Shown: positions 1 through 7,959 of the stretch, one piece after another
Numbering within the stretch: position 1 is the stretch's first letter
How the letters are laid out: every line of letters begins with the position of its first letter
Source of the DNA: Actinomycetes bacterium
Lineage (GTDB): Bacteria > Actinomycetota > Acidimicrobiia > Acidimicrobiales > Acidimicrobiaceae
Direction: 5' to 3'
Assembly (NCBI GenBank): GCA_021823385.1
Contig: JAKAOC010000003.1
Span: forward strand, 1 to 16,841
Length of the DNA stretch: 16,841 nucleotides
Program-made: the position numbers and the translations under genes
The notes under the pieces: model-generated
Told to the model about the DNA's origin: nothing
Databases searched by the model: none
Seen by the model: the letters and a program-made list of their open reading frames with translations, nothing else

Positions 1-597
1 CTGGAGCGGCACGACACCCACGAAGGTGCCGTCGGCGAGGTCGTCGAGGTCGTCGCCGGGTGGGCCGCTTCGCACCTTGGAGGAGGCGTGATCGAGGGGG
101 AGCTTGATCACCATGGTCTGGCGCAGCTCGTCGGGGGTATCAGGCCTCAACTTGGTGGAGCGGCCATCCTCGAAGCGGTCGACGATGGCACTGAGAGCTG
201 AGGACTTCTCTGTCTCGTCGGTAACGGATTCGCAAGTGGCGTAAACCACCACCGAGCGGTAGTTCATGGAGTGATTGAAGGCACTCGCCGCATAGACAAG
301 GCCGTCGAGGATGGTGACTTCGAAGCAGGCGGGCTTGCCGGCAGCGGCGCGCAGCGCCCTATTCTTGCTCGAGCCGTGCAGATAGAGCGTCTCCCCAACT
401 CGCGCATAGGTGGTCGGGACCACCACGGGGAAGCCGTCGAGAACCACGGCAAGGTGACCGACCAGAGACTCGTCCAGGATCGCATTGCGCGTCTCGGCGT
501 CATAGTGGCCACGCTCGAAATGCCGCTTCAACTTCACAGAGGGAACTCTGACGCCCTCTGGCGCACCCGCGCCTGCCTCGGCTCCGGCCTTCTCCAA
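1..597 (-). CDS. PNPOx-like flavin-binding protein (Pyridox_ox_2 type), C-terminus outside window
   Basis: An open frame enters from the left edge and shows about 199 residues. It resembles the pyridoxamine 5'-phosphate oxidase-like split-barrel family (Pyridox_ox_2, NimA-like), which binds FMN or related flavins; most members have no known substrate. Visible family features are the N-terminal block KRHFERGHYDAE, then VGHLAVVLDGFPVVVPT and LYLHGSSKNRALR, and the hallmark block NHSMNYRSVVVYA (around 245-285). Near the edge lie a KLPLDHASSKVR-like stretch and GVVPLQ, so only a few C-terminal residues seem to be missing. I chose TTG at 597 because AAGGTG sits 7 nt upstream. GTG at 615 and GTG at 537 are alternatives; the in-frame stop at 637-639 limits extension. 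It lies downstream of the cysteine synthase-like gene on the same strand and may be cotranscribed. Family assignment is firm; substrate unknown. Confidence 0.85.
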   Translation of the reverse strand, partial: MEKAGAEAGAGAPEGVRVPSVKLKRHFERGHYDAETRNAILDESLVGHLAVVLDGFPVVVPTTYARVGETLYLHGSSKNRALRAAAGKPACFEVTILDGLVYAASAFNHSMNYRSVVVYATCESVTDETEKSSALSAIVDRFEDGRSTKLRPDTPDELRQTMVIKLPLDHASSKVRSGPPGDDLDDLADGTFVGVVPLQ

Positions 598-614
598 GAT
601 CCGCCCACCTTGCA

Positions 615-635
615 CTGGATTCCGACTGAATCCAG
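615..635 (-). promoter_or_regulatory. Intercistronic stem-loop between the PLP enzyme and PNPOx-like genes
   Basis: This is a perfect 8-bp inverted repeat, CTGGATTC / GAATCCAG, with the 5-nt loop CGACT. It lies just upstream of the AAGGTG ribosome binding site of the PNPOx-like gene and downstream of the stop of the cysteine synthase-like gene. No T-tract follows on the minus strand, so it is not a classic intrinsic terminator. It could be an mRNA-stabilising or processing hairpin, or a protein-binding dyad. A weaker 5-bp dyad (GCCAC/GTGGC) is at 642-658. Confidence 0.55.
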
Positions 636-677
636 GTTAGAGCCACACATTGGGTGGCCCGGGCTTGTACCGAGGGT

Positions 678-1601
678 CTAGAAGTACTCGGCCAGGTACT
701 TCTCGCCCTCGTCGCAAAAGAAGGTGATCACCGTCTCCAACTCGGGATGCTCGGCCTTCACCTGCCGGGCGGCAATGAGGTGCGCCCCCGAGCTGGGGCC
801 GACCAACATTCCGAGTTCGCGGGCCAGCCTGCGCATCTCGAAGATGGAGTCGGCGCTGGTGACGGGGATCAGGTCGTCGACCATGTTCCGGTAGCGATCG
901 AAGATCCCCGGCACGAAGCCGTCGGAGATCCCTTCGATCTGGTGGTGATGGACTTCGCCGCAAAGTATCGTGCAGGACTCGTCAGGCTCGACACCCACGA
1001 CGCGCAATGAAGGGTTGACCTTCTTCAGGGCCAGGCTGACTCCAATCAAGGTGCCGCCTGTGCCCACGCCCATGACCACGGCGTCGGGCATGCGCCCATC
1101 GAGCTGGGAAGTCACCTCCTGGCCGAGCCAGGTGCGGTTCTCCTCCACGTTCCACTCCGAGTCGAACTGGCCGGGGTTGAAGTATCCGGGCTTGCTGCCA
1201 AGCTCGCGGGCGTAGTCAAGCGCGGCGTTGACGTGGAAATCCCCCACCTCACGCACCTCGGCCCCGAAGCCCACCGAGATCTTGCGCCGCTCCGTACTCA
1301 GGCCCGTCGGCATAACGACGATCATCCGATAGCCCTTGACCGCGGCAACCATGCTCATCGCGTTGCCGGTGTTTCCACTGCTTGCCTCGACGATCGTCAT
1401 GCCTTTGGTGAGGATCCCCTCCGCTTCGGCGCGCTCGATCATGTACTTGGCGATGCGCGCCTTGATGGAGCCCGATGGGTTGAGGTACTCCAGCTTTGCG
1501 AAGATGCCGGGCTCCACCTCCACCAAGGGTGTGTTGCCAATGGCGTCAAGAACCGATTCCGAAACCCAGGTCCTGGCCTGGTAGGCCTGAGTGGTCATCA
1601 T
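678..1601 (-). CDS. Cysteine synthase / cystathionine beta-synthase family PLP enzyme
   Basis: The product, about 307 residues, is a fold-type II PLP enzyme of the O-acetylserine sulfhydrylase family, which replaces the acetyl or phosphate group of an activated serine with sulfide to give cysteine. Counting from ATG 1601: the N-terminal AIGNTPLV block; the Schiff-base lysine in NPSGSIKAR (about K47); SSGNTG at 74-79, contacting substrate carboxylate; the PLP phosphate loop GVGTGGT at 178-184; PSSGA at 269-273, whose serine faces the pyridine nitrogen. Length matches the catalytic core, with no CBS regulatory domain. The lysine motif is SIKAR rather than the common SVKDR, and the usual QFxNPAN segment reads QFDSEWNVEENRTW, so the sulfur donor or substrate may differ from classical CysK. 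Start choice is open: TTG at 1613 has AGGG 8 nt upstream, and ATG at 1601 or 1598 are alternatives. No sulfate-assimilation gene is adjacent. Confidence 0.9.
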   Translation of the reverse strand: MMTTQAYQARTWVSESVLDAIGNTPLVEVEPGIFAKLEYLNPSGSIKARIAKYMIERAEAEGILTKGMTIVEASSGNTGNAMSMVAAVKGYRMIVVMPTGLSTERRKISVGFGAEVREVGDFHVNAALDYARELGSKPGYFNPGQFDSEWNVEENRTWLGQEVTSQLDGRMPDAVVMGVGTGGTLIGVSLALKKVNPSLRVVGVEPDESCTILCGEVHHHQIEGISDGFVPGIFDRYRNMVDDLIPVTSADSIFEMRRLARELGMLVGPSSGAHLIAARQVKAEHPELETVITFFCDEGEKYLAEYF

Positions 1602-1635
1602 CCCCCGATTCAATAGCCCCGCCCTGATCAGCGGG

Positions 1636-1672
1636 CCTGCCGAACACCAATGATACGTCCGCCATCGGCAGG
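1636..1672 (-). promoter_or_regulatory. Candidate promoter with flanking inverted repeat upstream of the cysteine synthase-like gene
   Basis: On the minus strand TATCAT (1655-1650) matches the -10 consensus at 5 of 6 positions, with ATGCGA (1678-1673) as a weak -35 at 17-bp spacing. Transcription would start near 1643, giving a leader of roughly 30-40 nt. The -10 lies inside a perfect 8-bp inverted repeat, CCTGCCGA (1636-1643) and TCGGCAGG (1665-1672), half-site centres 29 bp apart. This layout suits an operator that occludes the promoter, or a large-loop hairpin. No regulator is encoded nearby, so the binding protein is unknown. Confidence 0.4.
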
Positions 1673-1856
1673 TCGCATTGCCGAGCGAATCGAAATGCCC
1701 GACATCCCCCAGGACGCGACCCGTCGCGCCTCACACTCCTTCGACGGCTGTTCTCCGAGCTTTTCTCTTATGGCCTTGATCAGGTACTTCGAAAAGCGGA
1801 GGCGGAGTCTCGCAAATCCGCAGCGCTACCGGCTCGCTCGCCGCCCGCCCCTCGGT

Positions 1857-1862
1857 TAGAGT
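1857..1862 (+). promoter_or_regulatory. Possible -10 element for the alkyltransferase gene
   Basis: TAGAGT matches the -10 consensus at 4 of 6 positions and fits the actinobacterial TANNNT pattern. It would give a leader of about 47 nt before the start at 1916. No recognisable -35 lies 16-18 bp upstream. The rest of the divergent interval (1673-1856) holds no convincing gene. The call is weak. Confidence 0.25.
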
Positions 1863-1915
1863 CGGTTTGCCAAGCCGTTCCGAAGGCGCCTGGCGCCCCT
1901 ATGCGAGGAGCCAAG

Positions 1916-2413
1916 ATGAGCAATTCCACCGCCCAAGCGTGTCTTGAAACCCAAGTGCTCGGATATCCCTTGTGGGTCTACTACACCGCCGAGGGAATCG
2001 CCTCCGCCACCTTCGAGAAGCCGGCTGCCATGCCGGCGGGCGAAGCGGATGCGGACCTCGAAGAGATGGCGCAGATGATCCGAAACGCCGTCGCCGCCTA
2101 CAACGCCGGCGACTACGAGGCTGTGGAGTACGTAAAACGCATGGCGGACTCGCGCAGCGGCGGCTACTACGGCCTGGCCCAGGACGCAATGGACTCCATT
2201 CCTGCCGGCACCACCGTCAGCTACTCCGAGCTGGCTTACATGGCCGGGAACCCCAAGGCTCACCGGGCAGCGGCCTCGGCGTGCGCCAACAACCCCATTC
2301 CGATCTTCCGCCCCTGTCACCGGGTGGTGACCAAGGACCACAAGCTGGGCGGCTTCGCCTTCGATGTCGCCATCAAGGCCAAGCTCTTGGCCCACGAAGG
2401 CTCCCAGCTCTAG
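1916..2413 (+). CDS. ogt: Methylated-DNA--[protein]-cysteine S-methyltransferase (Ogt/MGMT family)
   Basis: This 165-residue protein is a suicide DNA repair enzyme that moves the alkyl group from O6-alkylguanine (or O4-alkylthymine) to its own cysteine. The diagnostic motif NNPIPIFRPCHRVV is at 125-138, with acceptor Cys134 in PCHRV. Upstream is the DNA-binding helix-turn-helix segment IPAGTTVSYSELAYMAG (95-111), and R117 fits the arginine finger position. Downstream, LGGFAFD corresponds to the usual LGGF/LGGY block. The arginine-finger segment reads RAAASACANNP, where most homologues have RAVGxAxxxNP. Start ATG 1916 is chosen over ATG 1901 because GAGGAG lies 5 nt before it. Length is typical for a single-domain Ogt with a short N-terminal domain. 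No Ada-type regulatory domain is present. Its TAG stop overlaps the stop of the converging glutamate dehydrogenase gene. Confidence 0.93.
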   Translation: MSNSTAQACLETQVLGYPLWVYYTAEGIASATFEKPAAMPAGEADADLEEMAQMIRNAVAAYNAGDYEAVEYVKRMADSRSGGYYGLAQDAMDSIPAGTTVSYSELAYMAGNPKAHRAAASACANNPIPIFRPCHRVVTKDHKLGGFAFDVAIKAKLLAHEGSQL

Positions 2414-5400
2414 GAGCTCTCCACCATCGAGCGCAGGCTGCGGGTGGCGACCACCAGCATGGCCAGCAGGTCGCTTTCGCTCGGGGTCCTTTCCACGGAG
2501 GCCTCCTCCGCACCGATCCAGCCCGCGATCTTGCTCGACCCGAAGTCGCGGTAGCGCTCGAGACGCTTGGTTCCCCCTTGCTTCATGACGCGACGGAAGG
2601 CGAGCGAGTGGACCGAGTCGATGTCGTCGCGGATCGCGATGCGCACCTGGCGCTCCCAGGTGGTCGCGCGCGGAAGGTGCCGTGCCATTACCAAGAGGTC
2701 GGGAATGGCCAGGGCCTCGCCCACTTCGAAGTAGGTCTTGGCCACTCCGGCCAGGCCCGCATCCGGGTAGAGACCGGCCAGTGCGATCACCTCCATGGCG
2801 GGCACCGCCAGCCCGGCTTGCCGGGCCAGGTCGAAGAGCGGGTTCTCGCCCAGGTCGTCCGAATCAGCGCGGTAGCGGGCAAGGTACCTGGGGCTGAGCA
2901 CCGAGGTGAAGTGGCCCACCAGCTCGCGCGCAGAGCTCCGGTAGTGCTCGAGGTCGAGCTTGGCGGCACGCCCGGGATCCCTCATCAGCCACCTGGTGGC
3001 GCGCTCCTGGAAACGCGCCGTCTGCAGGAAGCCCTTCATCAAGGCCTCGAAGGGGAGGGTGCGGTCGGCCATGATCTCCCGCAGCTTGGCCGAACTGCCG
3101 AAGATGGCGTCCGCGGCGAAGAAGCACTTGGCCACCTCCAGCAGGGGGAGGCCCGACTCCTCCACGCTGCGCATCAGATATGTGGGCCCGAGCATGTTGA
3201 TGATCTCGTTGGCGACATAGTTGGAGACCAGCTGGGGCCAAAGAGGATGCGACGGGGCCTCATCGGCGATGCGGGGAAGCAACTCTGCCGGGAAGTACTT
3301 GAGGCTCTCGCCGGAGAGCAGCTCCTCCTCGGCGGAGTTCGCGGCGACCAGCTCCGACTTCGCTCTCAGCTTCTCGTAGGCCAGAAGCACGGAGAGCTCG
3401 GGCCGGGTCAGGTCGTAGCCCGAGGAGATCTGATCCGCCGAGGGGATGAACTCCACCGCCCGGTCCAGTCCCGCCTTCTCCTCCAGCATGGAGACGAACT
3501 CCGAATAGGTGCCGCGCATCTCGGCGAACTCCGCCGAGGCCATGGATAGCACCCAGTTCTGCCAGATGTTGTCGGCGAGTACCAGGTTCTCGACTTCGCC
3601 GGTGAGCGAGTTGAGCAGCTTGTCGCGGTCGAGGCCGGCCAAGCCCGAGGAGTGCTGGTAGAGGATCTTCAGGTTGACCTCGTGGTCGGAGGTGTCGACG
3701 CCCGCCGAGTTGTCGATGGCATCGGTGTTCACCAGGATTCCCAGCTTGGACATCTCGATACGGGAAAGCTGGGAGAGCCCGAGGTTGCCACCCTCCCCGA
3801 TCACCTTGGCACGCACCTGGTTAGCGGCTATGCGCAGCGCGTCGTTGCTCTTGTCGCCGATGTCGGCGTTGGTCTCGGTGCTGGCCCGGAAGTAGGTTCC
3901 GATGCCGCCGTTCCAGAGAAGGTCGACAGGCGCGGAGAGGATCGCCCGCATCAGCTCCACCGGTGAGTAGCTGCGCGCCTCGGCGCCGATGGCCCTGGCC
4001 GCCTCCTCGGAGAGCTGGATCGCCTTGACCGAGCGCTTGTAGACGCCGCCTCCGGCCGAGATGAGGGAGGCGTCGTAGTCTTCCCAGGAGGAGCGCGGAA
4101 GGTCGAAAAGCCGCTTGCGCTCGGCCCAGGAAGCCGCCGGGTCGGGATTCGGATCCAGGAATATGTTGCGGTGGTCGAAGCCGGCGACCAGGCGCATCGA
4201 CTTGGAGAGGAGCATCCCGTTGCCGAAGACGTCGCCGCTCATGTCGCCTATCCCCACCACGACGATGGGGTCGGTCTCGGGGTCGATGCCAAGTGTCGCG
4301 AAGTGGTGGCGCACCGAGATCCATGCACCCTTGGCGGTGATGCCCATCTCCTTGTGGTCGTAGCCGGCCGATCCACCGGAGGCGAAGGCGTCGCCCAGCC
4401 AGAAGTCGTGTGCCAAGGCGATGGCGTTCGCCCGGTCGGAGAAGGTCGCCGTCCCCTTGTCGGCCGCCACCACCAGATACGGATCCTCGTCGTCGTAGAT
4501 CGGGCCGATGGCGGGATGGACCACCTGACCCTTGACGATGTTGTCGGTGATGGAGAGCAGGGAGGAGATGAAGGCGTCATAGCAGCGCTTGACGGTGGCT
4601 TCGTCGTTGGCCTGGGTGCGCAGGACGAAGCCGCCCTTGGCGCCGTGGGGGACGATGACCGCGTTCTTGACCGCCTGAGCCTTCATCAGCCCCAGGATCT
4701 CGGTACGGTAGTCGTCCTTGCGGTCCGAGTAGCGGATTCCGCCCCGCGCCACCAGGGCGGAGCGCAGATGGATGCCCTCGACTATGGGGGCAAAGACGTA
4801 GGCCTCGACGGCGGGCACCGGGTCGGGCAGGCCGGGCACCTCGGAAGAGTCGAGCTTGAGAACCACCGGGTCGACCACAGAGGGGCGCACGTAGAGGTTG
4901 GTGCGCAGCACGGCCAGGATCACCCGCACCAGCAGCCTGAAGAACTGGTCGTGCTCGAGGGTCTGCACTTGGTCGATAAGGGCATAGGCGTGGGAAATGG
5001 CCGCCTCTGACTCCTGCTCAGTGGCTACCTGGCCGGCAAAACGAACCGAGAAGAGGTCCACCAGGGCCCTGGCCACTTCCGGATAGGCGGCAAGGGTGTC
5101 GAGGGCCACCCCGGGCGAGAAGCCGCCGACGGTGAAGCGCTGGTAGTTGGCGAGCGTGCGCAGCAGCAGCACTCCGAAGGTGTCGAGCCCCGCGGTGAGA
5201 ACCAAGGAGTTGACCAGATCCGCGTCCAGCTCACCGAGGAAGACTTCGGAGAAGGTCGAGGCAAAGCGGGAGAGGTAATCCTCGCTAACCGCCTCGACCG
5301 CGGCGCCGAGCTCGACGCCAAGGTCATATAGCCAGATCGGGCTGCCGTCCTCGGGCGAGGCGAGCTGGTAGGGCACCTCCTCGAGAACCGAGAGGCCAAA

Positions 5401-7026
5401 GGTCTCGACCAACGGCAGCAGGGCGGAGAGCTTCTGCTTCTGGCCGGTGTGGATGATCCTTAGGCGGATCGGTCCGGAGCCGGGCTCGATGGAGGAGATG
5501 GGGAGGCGCCCCTTCTCGGTGGTGAAGCCCACCCAGATCCCCTCCCCGGCAAGCGCAGACTCGATCCTCTGCACGTCGTCCGCGCCGACCTCGGCGCTGT
5601 AGTCGTTCTGGAATGCCGAATCGAAGGAGAACTCGTAGCGGGGGCAAAGGTGGTCGGCCGCCTCTTCGCCCACCCTGCCGGCAAGCTCGGCCTCCAGCCG
5701 GTCAATCCAGGTACGGGCCTCGCGCTCTGCGATCTCGTCGACCAGCGCCAACAGGTCGCTCTCGTTCAGACGCCCCCCGGGAAGGGCGATGTCGACGTCC
5801 ACGCGCGCGGACTTGGCGTCTATGTGGGCCTCGCGCGCCTGCACCATGCATCCTTCGCAGCGCGCGGCCAGCGCCGCACGGATGCGGCGATCCATGCCGG
5901 TGTGGTAGCGGATAGTGGGGATGTAGGCGTAGACGCGCACGGCCTGGGGGGAGTTCATGGCCGAGGCGTAGACGGCGATCTGGTTGGTCTCCCGAGCAAG
6001 CAGCAGGGCGGAAATCCCCTCGTAAAGGTGATCCTGGGGCACGAGCGCAAGCTCGATTGCCGGCACCATGTGGAGCACTTCGTCCAGCTCGCGATAGCTG
6101 TAGCTCTCGGGCGGGATGGAGAGACTCGCGCCGAGCGAATGGAGCAGGTCCGAGTCCTCGTCGGCTTCGCCGTTCCGGCTGGGAAGGCCCGCCACGAAGC
6201 TGCCACCCTCGGCGGACGTGGCCACCACGATGGTCTCGTTGGAGACGACGGGGGAAAAGACGGGGGCAAGCACGAGGCCGTTGGCCGAGGCGGCGGCCGA
6301 TCGCAGAAGCTCTGCCTCGTCCTCGTCCATGGGCGAGAGGATGCCCATGCGGCCGCCGCCGGCCGCCAGACCTGCTCCCAGGGTCAGGAACATGCCCCCG
6401 GGCAGGCTCCGCTGGCCATGGCCGGGCTGAGCGGAGAGGCGCGCGAGGCCATCCATGTCGGCCTGGATGGCGGCCAAGGAGGTGAATACCCGCTTGAGCT
6501 CGTCATTTAGGCGGGCGAGATCCACATCGGCGTGACGGGCCTCGACATCGAAGTGGACGTATGACTCGAGCCGGCCCTCGGCAGCCTTGCTTCCGGTGCG
6601 CTGGGCGGCCACGATTTCCCCTTGCGCGTCGCGGGCCACGGTGACGAGGGGGTGAAGCGAGGCTTCGGGCTCGAGTCCGAACCTGCGCAGGAGCGCGACG
6701 AAGGAGTCGACCAGAAAGGCCTGGTCGACGGAGGCGATGTCCACCGTGAGAAGCACGGGCGCCTCACCGTCTTTCGGCCTGGCGCCGAAGCTGATGTCGA
6801 AGGCGTACCAGCTCTTCCCCAGTTTGCGCGCCAGCTGAAGCGTGGTGCGCATGTAGGCACCGATGCGCTCGGAGCCGAAGAGGCGCTGGAAGGACGAGTC
6901 GAAGGAGGCACGCAGCGCCTCGAGGAACTGCGCGTCGCCGGGCGGAAGGTTGGGGAACTCGGATTCGGCGGCCTGTGACCACGCTGCAGACATGACGAGA
7001 GAACCTTCCGTTTCGCCGGCGGGCAT
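2410..7026 (-). CDS. gdh: NAD-specific glutamate dehydrogenase, large (GDH-180 / Bac_GDH) type
   Basis: The product is a 1538-residue cytoplasmic enzyme that oxidatively deaminates L-glutamate to 2-oxoglutarate, ammonia and NADH. The N-terminal half has the family's ACT-like regulatory region (AFLVDSF near residue 110; HLYEGISALLLARE near 340). The catalytic core carries RSALVARGGIRYSDR (about 750-765), VKNAVIVPHGAKGGFVLR (about 785-803) and the Rossmann segment VVGIGDMSGDVFGNG (about 922-936). The C-terminal helical region has RPELSVLLAYEKL. Known members run about 1600-1650 residues, so this one is short, mainly through a reduced N-terminus. ATG 7026 has AGGTGG 6 nt upstream; ATG 6993 has GGAAGG about 10 nt upstream and is a good alternative. 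The gene stands alone and is divergent from the ABC transporter gene across a long gap. The family is certain; regulation is not known. Confidence 0.95.
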   Translation of the reverse strand: MPAGETEGSLVMSAAWSQAAESEFPNLPPGDAQFLEALRASFDSSFQRLFGSERIGAYMRTTLQLARKLGKSWYAFDISFGARPKDGEAPVLLTVDIASVDQAFLVDSFVALLRRFGLEPEASLHPLVTVARDAQGEIVAAQRTGSKAAEGRLESYVHFDVEARHADVDLARLNDELKRVFTSLAAIQADMDGLARLSAQPGHGQRSLPGGMFLTLGAGLAAGGGRMGILSPMDEDEAELLRSAAASANGLVLAPVFSPVVSNETIVVATSAEGGSFVAGLPSRNGEADEDSDLLHSLGASLSIPPESYSYRELDEVLHMVPAIELALVPQDHLYEGISALLLARETNQIAVYASAMNSPQAVRVYAYIPTIRYHTGMDRRIRAALAARCEGCMVQAREAHIDAKSARVDVDIALPGGRLNESDLLALVDEIAEREARTWIDRLEAELAGRVGEEAADHLCPRYEFSFDSAFQNDYSAEVGADDVQRIESALAGEGIWVGFTTEKGRLPISSIEPGSGPIRLRIIHTGQKQKLSALLPLVETFGLSVLEEVPYQLASPEDGSPIWLYDLGVELGAAVEAVSEDYLSRFASTFSEVFLGELDADLVNSLVLTAGLDTFGVLLLRTLANYQRFTVGGFSPGVALDTLAAYPEVARALVDLFSVRFAGQVATEQESEAAISHAYALIDQVQTLEHDQFFRLLVRVILAVLRTNLYVRPSVVDPVVLKLDSSEVPGLPDPVPAVEAYVFAPIVEGIHLRSALVARGGIRYSDRKDDYRTEILGLMKAQAVKNAVIVPHGAKGGFVLRTQANDEATVKRCYDAFISSLLSITDNIVKGQVVHPAIGPIYDDEDPYLVVAADKGTATFSDRANAIALAHDFWLGDAFASGGSAGYDHKEMGITAKGAWISVRHHFATLGIDPETDPIVVVGIGDMSGDVFGNGMLLSKSMRLVAGFDHRNIFLDPNPDPAASWAERKRLFDLPRSSWEDYDASLISAGGGVYKRSVKAIQLSEEAARAIGAEARSYSPVELMRAILSAPVDLLWNGGIGTYFRASTETNADIGDKSNDALRIAANQVRAKVIGEGGNLGLSQLSRIEMSKLGILVNTDAIDNSAGVDTSDHEVNLKILYQHSSGLAGLDRDKLLNSLTGEVENLVLADNIWQNWVLSMASAEFAEMRGTYSEFVSMLEEKAGLDRAVEFIPSADQISSGYDLTRPELSVLLAYEKLRAKSELVAANSAEEELLSGESLKYFPAELLPRIADEAPSHPLWPQLVSNYVANEIINMLGPTYLMRSVEESGLPLLEVAKCFFAADAIFGSSAKLREIMADRTLPFEALMKGFLQTARFQERATRWLMRDPGRAAKLDLEHYRSSARELVGHFTSVLSPRYLARYRADSDDLGENPLFDLARQAGLAVPAMEVIALAGLYPDAGLAGVAKTYFEVGEALAIPDLLVMARHLPRATTWERQVRIAIRDDIDSVHSLAFRRVMKQGGTKRLERYRDFGSSKIAGWIGAEEASVERTPSESDLLAMLVVATRSLRSMVESS

Positions 7027-7049
7027 TTACCGCCACCTTTTTTAGTACG

Positions 7050-7067
7050 CGCCCTGAGTCCAGGGCG
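7050..7067 (-). promoter_or_regulatory. Stem-loop in the leader region of the glutamate dehydrogenase gene
   Basis: The arms CGCCCTG (7050-7056) and CAGGGCG (7061-7067) enclose the loop AGTC: a perfect 7-bp stem. On the minus strand it is followed by GTACTAAAAAAGGTGG and then the start at 7026, so it sits directly upstream of the ribosome binding site. An A-run, not a T-run, follows, so it is not a terminator. It could be an operator or a leader structure. TACTAA (7047-7042) is a weak -10; if used, the start at 6993 would fit better. Confidence 0.4.
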
Positions 7068-7156
7068 TCTCAGCCGAAAGAAAAAATGCCTCTTCAAGTC
7101 TGGCCACCCGCGGCTTCCCACACAGCGCACGGCGCCGGTCGTGCCAAGGCACCCGC

Positions 7157-7190
7157 TTAGGCGCACCTAACAAAAGCGCCATTGCTTTTG
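7157..7190. promoter_or_regulatory. Two adjacent dyads, possible operator near a minus-strand promoter
   Basis: TTAGG-CGCA-CCTAA (7157-7170) abuts CAAAAGC-GCCATT-GCTTTTG (7171-7190); all arms are perfect. This is a locally AT-rich patch in GC-rich DNA. On the minus strand CTGACA (7194-7189) matches the -35 consensus at 5 of 6 and overlaps the edge of the second dyad; the position where a -10 would fall (GTTAGG or TTAGGT) overlaps the first dyad and is a poor match. The arrangement resembles an operator across a promoter for the glutamate dehydrogenase gene. No protein is identified. Confidence 0.35.
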
Positions 7191-7959
7191 TCAGACCCTA
7201 CAACCCGGGCAGCGTTGGCGAACGGGCCTGGCCTGGACCGCGACGTCATCGGCAATGGGCTCTGCCCAGCCGTGCGGCAATGCCCTGCGGCGCATCATGC
7301 CGGGCATGGCGGCGGCCGCGACGCGCTTGACACGCAGCTTCGCCACGCCGCTTTTTGGGAAAGCGCACCACGGCTGCCGTGGGACCCGCGCAGGGTGCTG
7401 CTAGGTGGAGGTGGAAGGGCTGTGGCGCGTCCTTGGCTGCGCCCGGACGTCAGCCCACGGCCCCCCTGGATTCGTAGAGGCCGGTCGCTCATCGTGAGGC
7501 CGTCCTAACGCGGTTGCCGATTTGTGCAAACACGGGCCCGCGATCCTGGCGAGCGATTTCTCCTGCGCCTTGGGGGCGTAGGAACGCGCCGGCTCGCGGG
7601 CCGGTTCGGGAAGAGGGCCTTTGCCCTTGTATGCATCCATCGGGACCGGCGTCATCCCGCACGCTCCTGTGCTCCGTGCCGGAAACCTCTCACGGAGGCC
7701 GGTGGAACTCGGGGGGACGGCCCTGCGCCAGGTATGACCGCCATTTCGTTCCTCATAGATTGGCAGTCGAAACATCGACGGCGTCGGCATGAACCAGATC
7801 GACCGCCTCCGAGGCGCCGGAAAGGCATCGGTGCGCTGATCCCAAAACACCGGGGCAACCGGCCTGCGCCATTGCGGCGGCCAATGACCTTGCCGGGCCG
7901 ACCTGGCATGAATAACCGGCCCGGGTGTTGGATATTGAAAAGCCAGCAGGACGGTTGAA

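Larger units (their letters stand above)
7027..7959. other. 933-bp apparently non-coding divergent interval
   Basis: This gap separates the start of the glutamate dehydrogenase gene (minus) from the start of the ABC transporter gene (plus). Open frames of 60-220 codons exist on both strands, but their products are rich in Arg, Pro and Ser, match no family I recognise, and lack good ribosome binding sites. I found no RNase P, tmRNA, SRP or tRNA hallmarks. It does contain dyads: 7050-7067 (CGCCCTG/CAGGGCG), 7157-7190 (two adjacent), 7368-7382 (CCACGG/CCGTGG, inside a GCGC/GCGC pair) and 7612-7625 (AGGGC/GCCCT). A possible plus-strand promoter is ATGACC (7734-7739), 16 bp, TAGATT (7756-7761). 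It may hold long leaders, an unrecognised RNA or a decayed gene. Confidence 0.5.

Noticed and set aside
1650..1859. 69-codon plus-strand open frame upstream of ogt
   Set aside because: It has no good ribosome binding site, its product is rich in Arg and Ser without family resemblance, and it begins inside the candidate promoter of the divergent gene.
7157..7170. DtxR/IdeR-type iron box suggested by TTAGG...CCTAA
   Set aside because: The arms are separated by 4 bp, whereas the 19-bp iron box has 9 bp between them with inner conserved bases that are missing here.
7327..7355. Perfect TTGACA at 7327-7332 as a promoter
   Set aside because: No -10-like hexamer lies at 16-18 bp, and no gene starts within a reasonable distance downstream.
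7027..7959. RNase P RNA, tmRNA, SRP RNA or tRNA in the long gap
   Set aside because: None of the conserved core sequences or a T-loop GTTCRA motif in a cloverleaf context was found by eye.
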